Of a stretch of DNA of 64,000 nucleotides, positions 33,721-46,900 are shown piece after piece. The DNA is taken from contig JAMZAV010000051.1 of NCBI GenBank assembly GCA_024449915.1, forward strand, positions 1,922,001 through 1,986,000. Reading direction: 5' to 3'. The notes beneath the pieces were generated by a model that did no database searches, was not told where the DNA came from, and saw nothing but the letters and a program-made list of their open reading frames with translations. This DNA is from Sweltsa coloradensis. Taxonomy: Eukaryota > Arthropoda > Insecta > Plecoptera > Chloroperlidae. How positions within the stretch are numbered: the first letter of the stretch is position 1; each line of letters begins with the position of its first letter. A program made the position numbers and the translations under genes.

Positions 33721-36700
33721 CTAAAAACATCATTGAAGATCTTGTACATTCAGATAAAACACTCGGAGTATTACGTATAATAACCAAACATTTAAAGGGA
33801 CTCAATAGCATGCCACATGTTATTTGTTTCCCTAATTTGTGTCATAATTGTTAACTCCTTATCTGTTCATCCCGTATATATACGTCCATGCTAAATGGCG
33901 TCCGTACTGTGCATGCCGTAAATATACGCGCCGCAACACTTCCCACTTCGTGTGTCTGTGCATGCCGTATATATATGCGTATTATCGCCAGCCGCAGAGG
34001 TCTTCATTCTAGCGATTTTCGTTCTGTTATGTTGGTGGTAGATGATCGATTTTTCAAGGCTACCCTAAGGGGAATAGGAGCCTGTTGCTTCATTTGTGCA
34101 TAGAGGCGTCGTCGCGTAAGGGTTGTTTATATATCCAGAACATGTCGGTTATTTTAGATTTAGGTGTAGTTTGGAGGGTGAACTGAATGATTTAATCAAT
34201 TACAGAGATGATACAAAAAACATTATTGAGATACTTGCAAAAATGGCAAAGTTTCAACTCAAGTATAAATTAGGGTATTTTACCTAAAAATTAATACACA
34301 GGGGAAGAACAACTTCTGAAAATAATTTCCACAGTTAAGGGGTTAAAATGTAGTATTAATATTTTACCACAGATGAATAAAAGTTGTTATGCTATAGCTT
34401 AACATACTTAAACTAAAACATCAGAATGAATAAAGTATAGGAACGTTCTGTGATTTGCTAACCAGTGAATAAAATACCAAGACCCTCTGTTGTCTGTAGA
34501 ATCTAGTAAAACTCAACACGTATACATAATCCAATTTTCATACAATTATTTTACAGTGCATCTTGAAATGAACCTGCAAAACTAGGTATTTCCACAACAA
34601 GCTATGGGGCATTGACGTTCAACTGGGGAGGAGTATTATATCATGTAGCGGCAGTACATGCCACATAGGGAGGAGTTCGACCTCTATAATTTCAGTTTGT
34701 AACTAAAGAGCCGTAGCTATTAGAATATTGCTCTCGCATGTTTGGCATTCTGGATCCTATGTTGTATTAAAAAACTTGATATCCTGAAGTTGTCCCTTGG
34801 GTCATCAAAGTCCAACTCAAAACCTTAATGCGGTTTGATCTGTCAGTAGAGGAGTACCTTACTTCCCGAAGATAGAGGTAAGCAATAATCATATGTTCAT
34901 TTCCCATCCTTTTTCCTAAATTCCTTGACATGCAACGTGGGTGCTCAGTTTCTGCGCTGGGGTGTTTGCTATTTCGAGTTGCCTGTGGCTGGATCTGTCC
35001 AGCATGTTCTACCAAGTTGATGGCAATCCCAATTAAACTTGGGTTAGGTTCATCATACATAAATCACCCATTGTCTTGATCATAGATGCCAAGCCCAACA
35101 TCAAGCTATCAACAACTTAAAGCCATCTCATTATTGTTGTACTTACCGGGTAGTTGCACTGGAATGGCTGGAAGTTGTTGAGCCGTGCGAGGGGGGTAGG
35201 ATCTCGGACCCACTGCAACGCTTGCCAGTTGGTAACCAGCCACACTTCCGGCATGTTGACGATCGTATCAAGGAAGGCTTCGAAGCCCTCCTTGTGATGG
35301 GGCTGGGTGAACCATGCAGCGTGGTAGTACAGACCAAACGGAGCCCTTGACAGAAACATACTCCATTAGTTGCTTTGGTCTTTAGGTAGGAAACATTCAA
35401 TTGTTGACTACTAGAACTGGTTTCTGTCGGTAGCCTACTTTGCCTACGCATTGCCTCTCACCTGTTAGTCGTGAAGTGACGTTCAAAGTTCTTGATTAGC
35501 ATCTTGTAAACTCCATCTGATGTGGGAGGGTTACTGCACGCATCACCCATTGAACAACGTCCGCCATTCAAATCTTGCCACATCACCATAGGGACTTCCC
35601 AAACACCTACAAGTAACCACACAACACTTGTTAAGTTTCTGGTGTGGATTTTACTATCGAATTTTACATTTTAAAATCACAATTTGACTTTTACAAAACA
35701 ATGAATATGTTTGTTTTTTAATTGCGTTATATTATGCAGATCAACCTTGATGGTTAAAAATCAATTCTGGAAAATAAATAAAGTAAACTCGTTACAAAAG
35801 CTTGTATTGGATCTAATACGTGTATCAAAACTTTACCTGGGTATGAACGAGTGGGGCACGGAGGGATCATACAGTCGTGGAAGATCTTGTAGTCAAAAGT
35901 ATATGGCCAGCTTGGGGGCTTGTTTTCATAGACGGGCATTGAGGAATCGTATGTGAAATTTGAGTCGTACAACATCTTGAACATCTTATTTCCTCCAACC
36001 TAGCAACAAGAAATTGTAAATTAAATTAATACATTATAGATTTACTACCGAGTTAGTGAAATTGTGGATTATATAATATTAAACTTCTTTCATTTGAAGT
36101 TTTAATAAGAATAAGAATCTAACATCCAGTTACAGCATGAGACGGATCGGGGTGTGAAGAATCGCCAGTAACTTGAACTCAGCACATCACAATCATGATG
36201 ATTTGAGATATAGTGCTATCAAATAATACATACAGTAATTACTTCATTTTGATGGCGAGGAACGAACTAAATCGAAATGCTTTATTTTCAACTTAAACAT
36301 TGTTGTGAAAAGTTAGTGTAGTCACAAGCCATGCACTCGTAGCTACGTTATTGTTATGCACACAGTTTACCATAGAGTCCTCAACAAATCACATCAGAAG
36401 TGTTCCAATAATAAGTGAAATGATTTTGAGATGCACGCGATAATCGATATTGAATTCAATTTAGATTTAAAAAATCAATAAGTAGTTATGAACTCCAAGT
36501 AAAGAAGTTTGACTTACCGCTAGGAAAGTAGTTTACTCCGAAGACAGAGACTTTGAATAACCACTAGGGAAGTATTTGTTATCTTTAAGTGTTGCAGTTT
36601 GACTTACTGCTAGGGAAGTAGTCGTTGACTCCAGGTCACAGAGTTTGACTTACTGCTAGGGAAGTAGTCGTTGACTCCAGGTCACAGAGTTTGACTTACC

Positions 36701-37889
36701 GCTAAGAAAGGAGCTCTCATTCCTCGGACATCATCAAGTCTGACTCCACCATAGGCAGCTAAAATCTCACGCTGTCCAGCGATTTCTTTAGTCCACTTCT
36801 TCTGCGAGAATTGTTCTCCAAAACTATGCCTATGATGATGAAATATATTGTCGGATCAGAATTCATGCATTAATTTAACAAATGTGACATAGTATGACAG
36901 CTAGAATGTTTTCATGGCAGTTAATTTAAAAAAAGAGGTAAACTAATTTATGAAGGCATGTTATTTGAAAATAACTAGTAATATGTTTATAATAATGTTA
37001 AATATAGTAAATGTACTGCATTTAAGTAATACACATTTAAATACTCTGCTAGTGGATTTAATGTTGTACAGTATATCATTTTAACAAAATATATTTCCAA
37101 ATATTTGCAGAGAAATCTACCGCTCGCTATATGATGGCCAAAAAAGCTATAAGCATAGAGTATTATATACAGAGTTGATTTTCTAGCCTCACAGCAAACA
37201 TTTCCCTTTGCCCACTGGTTTGTGGAGAGAGTCTAAAGCACAAGTATTGAAAACATAGGCAGCATACCAAAGCCAGTACAGTATAGGTTTTGACAGTGCT
37301 TGCTACATACTGAAGATCAAACTAAAATAAAAGATGATAACTTTGGTTTCAAGGAAGTCAAGCTTTGTCAGAGTAGACCCGATTTGAACGCTCATCTCTT
37401 AACAAAAAGGCAGACTTGCAAATTGACGAGATAGTTATTGAGTTCTACTTATACACACCGCATAGCTGGCATCTAAATATTCTTGAAGTTAACATTGAAA
37501 GAGGTTTAGAATAAAACAAATGCACACCCACAAAGGAACAATACAGCATGTTTTAAGACTGTAAAAGTAAAACTGTAACACAAACGAGAAAAAAGTTGGT
37601 TAATGTTTATTCTCCAAACTAACAAATAAATTTTAAAATGGGTATTGCCATCACCGTGTTATGGTTCAAAAAGGAAGATTTTTTATAATATTAAGACTGG
37701 CCAGCAATAAACAAACCGTTTTTAATGTCACACACTCATTCAATTATTTATTGGTATATTTTGTGATATCCAATTTTATTTTGATATAAAATTGTCTGCA
37801 CTAGGTAATTAAAATAACTAATTATGCGGTTGCCATTTCTAGTATTCAAGTTTGTTTTGAGGAAAGTTACTTTTCTATTTCTTTCAAAG

Positions 37890-37950
<61 letters not shown>

Positions 37951-40900
37951 TATTATTATTATTGAACACGGGATAAAATCATATTTGGTATTCTCTACAT
38001 AGATTAGCACTACAACAACAAACAAAAGAACAAAAAATATTAATGACAAATCGACAATGTTCCCAACAGAAAATCTGTGAGGTGAAAGACACCCTGACTT
38101 GCTACTTACTAGAATATTACCGCTTACAATCACATAAAGGCAATTACTTAGTATGTGTTGTGTAACTGCCTATACATTATTTAGTTTACTACAGTAAAAG
38201 GAGGTAAAAGACAATTCCGTACCGGAATGCTCCACTTGAATCTAAACAAAGTGAGACAGTTGGCCCTCGACAAAAAGGAATAGGCCTATACATAACCACA
38301 TACTTGATTCCCTAGCAGAGGAAGGCTGTTACCATGAACATGTAGCAAGCAATAGAGTAGGTGGTGATCAAAGAGTGTTGGTAGTTGATGTGTCGTCTTC
38401 TCTCACCCTGTAGCTGTTGAGACTTTAAATTGAAGCAATTTCTGGCAGTTAACTAATGCTTAGGGTATAAAATAACAAGTGTCAATAGGTTTATTATTCG
38501 TTGCAAATTGGAATACTGATCGTTATACAGATGAGGGTCTACTCGATATATCAAACTGGGTTTAATTCACTGAAGCTGTTTTGGTAAAGTTTCCAAAACA
38601 AAAGTATCTACGTATTACGACATTCTTATTCATTTCCTTCAGAAAGATTCCATCAAGTTCCTTTAAAACAAATATTTTCAGCAATAACATTTTGAAGACT
38701 GGTTGTCAATCCCAGTGTCTAATTATGGGCATTCATCGTTTATATGCTATTGTATGTTATGGCATTAATTTGAAGTAAATATAGTAGGGGCTACCTTGGG
38801 AGGGGACTAGTGAGTTAATCTTTGCGCTGGTACAGATGCTACAAAATAATATAGTTAATTTAAACCAGGATGTCACTATTCAAAATAAATTACAGTGCCG
38901 TAACCCAAACATTGGAACATTAAATGTGATTGTGAGTCAGGGGAAAAGGAAGTAGGGTATTCCGTTCCAAAGTTCCTTAGAAAGGTAAGTAATTAGTACT
39001 TAACAAGTTCCTCGTTGGAGTGTCAGCATCAATACGGGAAACATTCCACTGTTGGACAGAGTTAGTACGTGCTAGGTTTTGGTTGGTGATCTTCGGGCGT
39101 TATCCCTGGGTTAAGTTCAGATCACTTACGAGATGGAATGCGATGCAATTTCGTGGCCGTCGGCATACAGATTCTGCACTTGTCCATAGTCAGTCCACTC
39201 GTGAGACACGTAGAAAGTAGCGGCAATGGGGCAACCATTGGGATTAACTCGGCCCTTCTCAAAGAGTGAAGCATATAAGCCCTTGTTCAGATCGTTGACA
39301 GAGTCGTCGAAAGTGAGAACCACGATTTGAGGCGTTTCCTCGGGTGTGAGGCCACCTACATTGGTCGGTCCAAGGGGAAGAAAGGGTGGGGCAGGGTGGA
39401 CAGTTACCATGGGGTTCATTCAGGATTGAATTTGATTCATTCGTGTTAAGTAAAAGTTAAAATTTAAATAAAAAAAAAGTGTTGGTATCACAAATTGATG
39501 TTTGAAAAGTATGTTTTGTTGTAGTTTAATGCAGGGATGAAACATAGTTGAATAGAGTTGAATGACGGTGAGATTGATAGATTGTGATTGCAGGTTTGTG
39601 TCATTGATATAGATTTGTATTGTAACAAAGCAAGTATGATGTTTGAAATAAGTATGATGTGATGGATAAATGTACAAAGTGAGATTGGAAGCAAATGGAG
39701 AAATAAGGCGTGGAAACCAGAAATAGGCAGAGAAAAAGAAAATAAACAACTGTTAATGAAAGCAAATGGCAATAGTGAGCAAGCATTAGTTATACACATG
39801 AGAAGACACAAAGCAGCAAAGAAATTGCTCCATCAGTTCCTAGAATAAGAGAACTCACGATACTGAATGAGACGCCATTTCGTGGCCGTCAGCATAGAGG
39901 TTCTGCACTTGGCTGTAGTCCGTCCATTCGTGAGATACATAAAATGTTGCGGCAATGGGGCAACCGTTGGGGTTCTTGCGATCTTTCTCAAACAGGGAGC
40001 TGTAGAGACCTTTGTTCAGGTCGTTGACGGCATCGTCAAATGTCAGCACCACAAGTTGTGGCGTTTCCTCCACACTCAAACCACCTAAACAATTGTATTA
40101 CAGCAAACATGCCTTTAGCACAAAACAACCTGAGCAATTCTTTGCATACCATACATTTACTCTGAAGAGAACATAACTGCACTTGGCATATGAGCATATT
40201 TTATGACGTATTCACAATACAAAATGGAATTAATGAATGCATTTTTTATGATTAGTACAGGACTGGAAAATCAAGTTTCAACTAAGGTATTTTGTATACA
40301 TACATTACGTCACATCACAAAATGTGATGCTTTTGAACAATACTACATTATCTCAGATATAGCTTAAGTCTGAACATTGCCAACATTCAACACCCAATTG
40401 CCATCCTGTCGAGTGTCAATAGATCACAACAAATGTTTAATATTCCCATAATTAAGTTTAAAACTTTTTAAATTTTGATGTCATTTTTTTCTTCCGTGAA
40501 CCAGGTATCAATATAAAAAATTTAAAAAATAATATATAATTTGATATTATTAAGAAGATCATATTCATATTTATCTACTGTGCATGTTTCCGTTTCTACT
40601 TTCTACATATTATTAATAATAGGCCTAGATGCAAATAGAACAAATTTAAAATCAAACATAATTTCTGTGTACTAAATTGCTAGCAGCAGCTTGTCATAGT
40701 TCACAGCTCAAACCAAACCATTATTTTTATTGATGGGTGTACCTGGGATTTCCTTTCCTCCGCAACTGCAATCGGGCAAGAGGCAGACATCTTTCCTGCA
40801 CTTGGCGGCAGTTTTGTCAACTTGGGGTGTAGCGTACACAGGTTCGGGTCTGAGGGGGAATCAAGTTTAATCAAATTAGTTACGAAAAAAAGTAGTCCCC

Positions 40901-43900
40901 ACTCTGTGGCTGTAACATTTGACAGTGGTGATTTATAAGGATGGTCTAGTGCTAGGTAGAAAGAATTTGCCACTCCATATAATTAAATATCATATACTTA
41001 AACTGAACTACAATACCATTATTTTAAATCTATAAATCCAGCTTATATAACACATTTAAACAGCTCACATGTTATCACACATTGAATTTTGTAATAAATA
41101 AATTATACACACCTGCTTGGAGAATTTCTATAGATGTCAATGTATGTCTGCTCCTTTGACACAATAGCCGTGGACGGCTTTAAGGTAGGTCGCGAGCGGC
41201 TGAAACATTAATGTGTATAACATATTACCCGAACTAGACTCATTAGTTAAATGAATCAATATAATCTCTGCAGGTAGAATACTCATTCTCTTCTAAACAT
41301 CATAATATAATATTTATATTTTATTAAGTAGGCCTACACTAGCTACACTAGTTGAGGTATGTTATTGAGTGCAAGCAAGAATACAACAGTAGCTGTCACA
41401 AATTATATCTAGAACCAAGTAGACGACATGTTATGGAAAAGTAACAAGGATTGAGTCCCAGTAGGAAGGGATCTTTAGCTATATTTGTCTTTCTATATAG
41501 CCCTAGAGCCTTAATGTACTACAGTACAAGTATTAAAAAATTGACATTATTGGGAGTACATGGTACCAAATGGTGAATGAGGATGTTGGATCACAATTAG
41601 AGTAAGGGCGTAATGGAATAAGTAGGGCCAAGGTGGTCAAGACACGTCAAAAGATGAACTGAACCATATTACACAGGTTAATTATTAGGTAAACAGGCAG
41701 AGCAAGAATCTCTTCCAACCCAACATGGAATATGACATGGCAAAGTGAATAGGAGGAATGACAAATATCTTACGTGATTGTGGCTGGAGTTCCTCTGTTC
41801 AGAGGCTCACCACTGGCAGTAGTGTATGATGCGCTGCCTCTGTTACGCGCAGGACCCCTATACAGACAGAAAACTATCAGTCTTGCTGTCTTCCATGCCC
41901 ACATAACTAACGTGCTGAACTTTAGCAAGCGTCTAGCCAACAACTGCAAGCAACCATGCGTGCATGCCCCAGCAAACATTACGATCTTCGTGTAGGATTT
42001 TAATCAATCTAAGCCATGCAGTCAGACAATTAAATTGTTTTGTTTTGTTTTGTTTTCACTAGTAAACATTAATCTCAATTTTCCACATGAGTTGAATCTT
42101 AAATGACAACTTGATCTAACCACGTAGGTCTATATAACCCAAATCTGAGTTTTGACACTTCACAGCTTTGATTAATTGGGATTATTTATAATACATACTT
42201 GTCATATCTGTATCTACAACATTTGCTCAAACTGATCAACAGGCAAAGTTTATACAACAAATCAATAAGTAAGCCCTTGAAAAACATGCTCATTTATATT
42301 TTATTGAAGCCTAAAGAGTAAATGAAATGTTCTTAAATCTCAAATGAATGATTTAAATCAAACTCCATGGATACTACCTATTTTATAATACATATTTTTG
42401 AATTTGCATTTAATAAATTATAATTGGTGGTTTAGGTAGGTATGTATTAGAACTAAATTGGAATTTAGTATTTTAATTTTAAAATAAGACTTGACTATAC
42501 TGTACCAAATTGCATATCCTATCCTCCTTACTGAAAATGTACCCTGAAAAGACACATGCAAAGCAATATATGTGATAATGGATGATATAATGAACTTGAA
42601 GCATGATACTGATAGCTGCAATTGGAAATATCACACAAGTTTAGTTGAGTGTTACTAAGATTGTTAATGTAAGGCATAGCAAACATTTTGTTTTTAATCT
42701 CTACATTTGTATGAAATCAGAAAATGTATAATATCACATCGCGGTTCAGATTTGAAAAAACAAAGTAAATTGAAGACACTCAACTAAAGATGTGAAAACA
42801 AAACGTTTTGAAGACTTTCCTATGACACATCAGCAAGCTAGATCAACGTCCGTCAATAATACGTAGTAGCTATAAATACACGCTTCACAACAGTATGAAT
42901 GTCAAGTGCGTCTGTGTAGTCGAGCAGAACCTAGTCCGTCTAGAAAGACAAAGTCGTAGTTATTTTCAAGTCGAACTGGTCCTTGTGGTGAAATTCGTCG
43001 ACGTACTCCTGAAATGTTTTGTCAAGCACATTAATGTGTTAAGCCTCTTGAGAGAAGTCATTTGTTGGATTTTGGTTAGGACAGGAAGTAAAAAGAGTAC
43101 TAAAAGTCCGATAATAAAAAAATAGCTTGAAAATAAGTGAGCCTGTAATGATGAAATTATTCGGCGTAAAGACCAAGAAGAATTGTCTGCACATTCCAAA
43201 GTCTAATATACAACCACAGAACCCATAAGCTGGAACTGTACTCAACACACCTCTTCCAAGTAAAGCTCCATCGTTAGGTAACCGGACTTGCCACTTATAT
43301 AAATACTAAACATTTTGTTAAACTACAAGTGAGTTGTTCAGAATGGCAACCGCTAGAGCAGAGGCTAGTTGAGCACTTCCAGCTGACAAGTAGTTTGGTG
43401 TATTGGTGTGAAATAAAATGTTATTTTGGCATTTCTCATGCTGGTACTTGCTAGTTGTGTATTAAAGTCTTTAGGTGGAAGCAAAACACAATATAAGCAA
43501 ACAAAATAACATGATCTGGTAGTAATCATACCTAACTGGGCCGAGATCGGGGGTAGCCTGATAGCCGGGCGGGCTAGTAGTGGGTCGAAGTCTGTCGCAA
43601 AACAATAATAAAACCGTTTTAATTTCAAACAAAACCCCAAGCCTATTACCTATGTTTCAAAGCTACATTTTTTAAGTGTAAGTCATGTAAACTTAAGAAT
43701 CCCTTGAACTGGATTTAGCTTCCATGTGAACATTTAATGTTTTTAACACTAAAAGTTGAGAATTTTTTTAACTGATGGAATACAATTATTACATCACCAT
43801 CTATCGACAATGAATGGGCCTTCATTTAAACATCTAGTGATACAAGTACTTAAATACTACGGTATACTATGACAAATTTCTAGTGGGTGGGCCTAAATTG

Positions 43901-46900
43901 TTTTGAGAGTTTTCTGATGTGCCTCTACTTTGACTAATAATTCAAAATTAGCAAAATCGGTGAAATAATAATTGCATTCTTGAGTCTATTAGTTACTACT
44001 GATATTGCAAGCTGAGTTGCCTGCCAAAGCAAAAGTGCTTTCTTACTGACACTGTACTAGAAAGTTCTTTGCATAGCCTATAATCTTGTGTCTCAAATAA
44101 TGCAATGTAGGCAATAGACTAAGAACTCACACCATAGGACAAAAAAAAATTGTAAACAGTAGACACAGATAGGATATTTAGTGCATACATATACATATGC
44201 AATTTTTTTTTAAATGCATTAAAATGTTTGTTGCGATGCAAGTTGAGCATCTTGCCAACTTAACATCATTGCAAGTACCTATACTTCTTTCTCTAGACTA
44301 TTGAACAGTTTCTTTACAGTATGTGGCCTTGGTCAACAGAGCGGCGGAAACACATACCTCGTAAACAGCATCTTATTATCTGTATTGTAAACGGGTGTTG
44401 TAATGAACACCTTTAACGTAAAAAAGCACACTATTTAATTTTCCCCATTTCAATCCTTGAAAACGGTGGGCGAGCGTGTATCGTATGCGAGAAAATACAA
44501 CCAACAAGGTGCTAGGCTATGCATAGAAGTACCTACTACATCATTTATTGCATGGATTGTATTTTCATGTGATTAAATTCTTGAGATTATTGATTTGTCT
44601 TAAAATTCATTAACTAAGAAAAATAAAGGTCAATTGTTTTTAAAGTGATTCTTTTTAAATTTAATTAGTTTTGGAGAACTTTCTTAATCAGTTTTATTAA
44701 GACTCTTAGAAATAGTTTAACAATAATACAGTGATATACTTTTAATTAAATTGTTCAATTATTATTAAAAATTTGTGGTCAATAATTCCCCTATATCAGT
44801 TCACAGATTTTGGACAAAAAGCAATTCCAGTAGCTGGGAGACTTAAATCACATTAATTGTACCTAATTTGTGGTATTTCATTGGATGTATTTGAATTTCC
44901 CTCGGAATATTTCGGGTGGATTTGAAAATTTCCGATTCTCCCGTTGGGTACTCGGACTCTTGACCGACTCGTAGTTGCTTCGGATTGGACCAGAGAGTTA
45001 TCGCTAGCAAAGGACTTTAAGGTAGAGGGAGTTGCGGACAAGCGAGCCCCCAGTCTAGACTCGTTATCTACGCCGTCTCCGTTGATTTTCTTTTCTATTG
45101 CCTTCCTCATATGAGAAAATGGCCGAACGATGGGACTTAAAGTATTCTCTTTCTCTTCCCTGGGTGTAAATTTAATTTCCGAACCATATTCTTGGGTGGT
45201 CTCTATTGTAGCCCTGAAGCTAGGCTTTTTAGGCGGTGAAAGTCTAGGTTCTGCAATATTCTGGTTTGCTGGGCCAGTTGCCTGGTTTAGTGTGCTAGAC
45301 TGAATATCAATTTGAGAGTAAGGATTGTAACTAGGTTTCCTGGGCGCTACAATACTAGGTGCTGATGTAGGCAATTTGGGGATTTCTGTATTTTGCCTGA
45401 TTGTATATTTGGGAAGTTCTGTTGGTTTGAAAACATCCGAACTATAGTTAGCAACAGATACTATGAACTTATTCGGTGTAAGAGTCCTAGTTTCAAACTC
45501 TTCCTGCCTCGGTGGATCGGTAATACGACGTATCAAATACTTGGGGATAGTTTCTGGTAAGCCAAGAGTGCCGACGTCGATACGCGAGTTTGAATTTTGT
45601 GTCCTGGTCGACCAGCGTTTAGGTTCCGAAACAATCTGACTCAGTGGTTCGGCAAATCGTCCGGTAATATATGTGGGAGTGGTTTCCAGCCGAGCAGTTG
45701 TGGGCCTACTTGTCGTGGTAGTGGTAGTCTTGGGAGTTGTTGTTGTAGTAGTAGTAGTCGTGGTAGTCGTGGTAGTGGAAGTTGTAGGAGTTTGTTTGGT
45801 CGTTGACAACAGATCTTGAAGATCAAGAAAAACTGAATCTAAAATGAATTTAGAGTTACTGTTTGGATTTTGTCCAACTTTGGCTGAAACTTTTGCATGG
45901 TTTACCATTTGCTGGGCTCTATCATTTACATCAGGATCGACTACATAAATATAATTACCGTGTTGTTTGGATCGGTTTTCGATTGTTGAAGAGCTCCCTA
46001 GATTTGTCCCTAATGTGACTATTTGTGATGTCCCTGGTCTAGTCTTTGGTCTTGACTCATTTTGATCTCTTACTGCAATTGTTATACGCTTAGGGGTATT
46101 TGCGTTCCGCTCACTCGACTCATGGTTTTCCGCCGACTTGAAAGGGTCGCGCAACGATAAGGCAGTTTTAAGAAGGATTCTCCTAACCAATTGCTTTGAA
46201 GGTTTTGGGGTGGAGGTGGTAGGAAGGTTAGGAGTTGGCCGACTACGTTCGGTGGCGGGAGCCTCTGTTGTCTCCACCCTAAGTCTCGTCTGTTGTCTGT
46301 AGAAGGAAACAAAATAACCAATACCAACAAAACTAGTTTCAGTAAATTTACCATTATCTAGCTGTGTACAAAGTCTAAATATACTCAAAATCGATCCACG
46401 GGCTAGGTTTGAACATACGCATTCTTCGTCCAAGCAAGTCAATGATCAATTGATGACACCAATTGTAGGCCAAGTGGTTCATGCATTAAACTGCGTGCTA
46501 AACAAGATTTAACGCGCAGCTACCAACATATTTGTATTATACTGCTAAAGTCAGGCCTGCTATGCATTATTTAATTTCTGTTTTTACATGAATCTTTAAG
46601 GTGTAGTGTAGGTAAAAAATCTATATAGACATAAAGGTTTTGTGTTCCCTTTTTTCAAAACATCTCCGAAAATCAAATCAAATATTACCAACGTTTTATA
46701 GCCAAAGATCAGTTATTTGGTGAGAATGCAGGCCTTCAAATAATTACTCCTTGTTTTTACAAAAACAACAATAAAGGCTTACTAAGTAGGATACCGGTAA
46801 TATGTAATATTTTGCCATCTCAAATATGATCAAAATAAAGTATTATATAGTACTATATTACAGATAAAAATAGTAAAATCAATTTCATAATTAATTATAA

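Noticed and set aside
34767..35060. 97-residue minus-strand frame in the last Cda5 intron as an extra or alternative exon
   Set aside because: No paired splice sites with a compatible phase and no similarity to deacetylase sequence.
36481..36710. CRISPR-like array
   Set aside because: The units are contiguous tandem repeats without unique spacers and lie at an exon-intron boundary of a eukaryotic gene.
42035..42056. (TTTTG)n tract as a regulatory element
   Set aside because: A short simple repeat in an intron with no other support.
42930..43008. Possible minus-strand Cda5 exon starting after TTTCAG at 43009-43014
   Set aside because: The frame required by the neighbouring exons (one base in, two out) hits a stop within 15 codons; another frame is open but has no suitable donor or phase.
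44358..44379. 22-base micro-exon between good AG and GTATGT sites in a Cda5 intron
   Set aside because: Length 22 would break the phase shared by flanking linker exons; a start codon inside would give a protein without a signal peptide.
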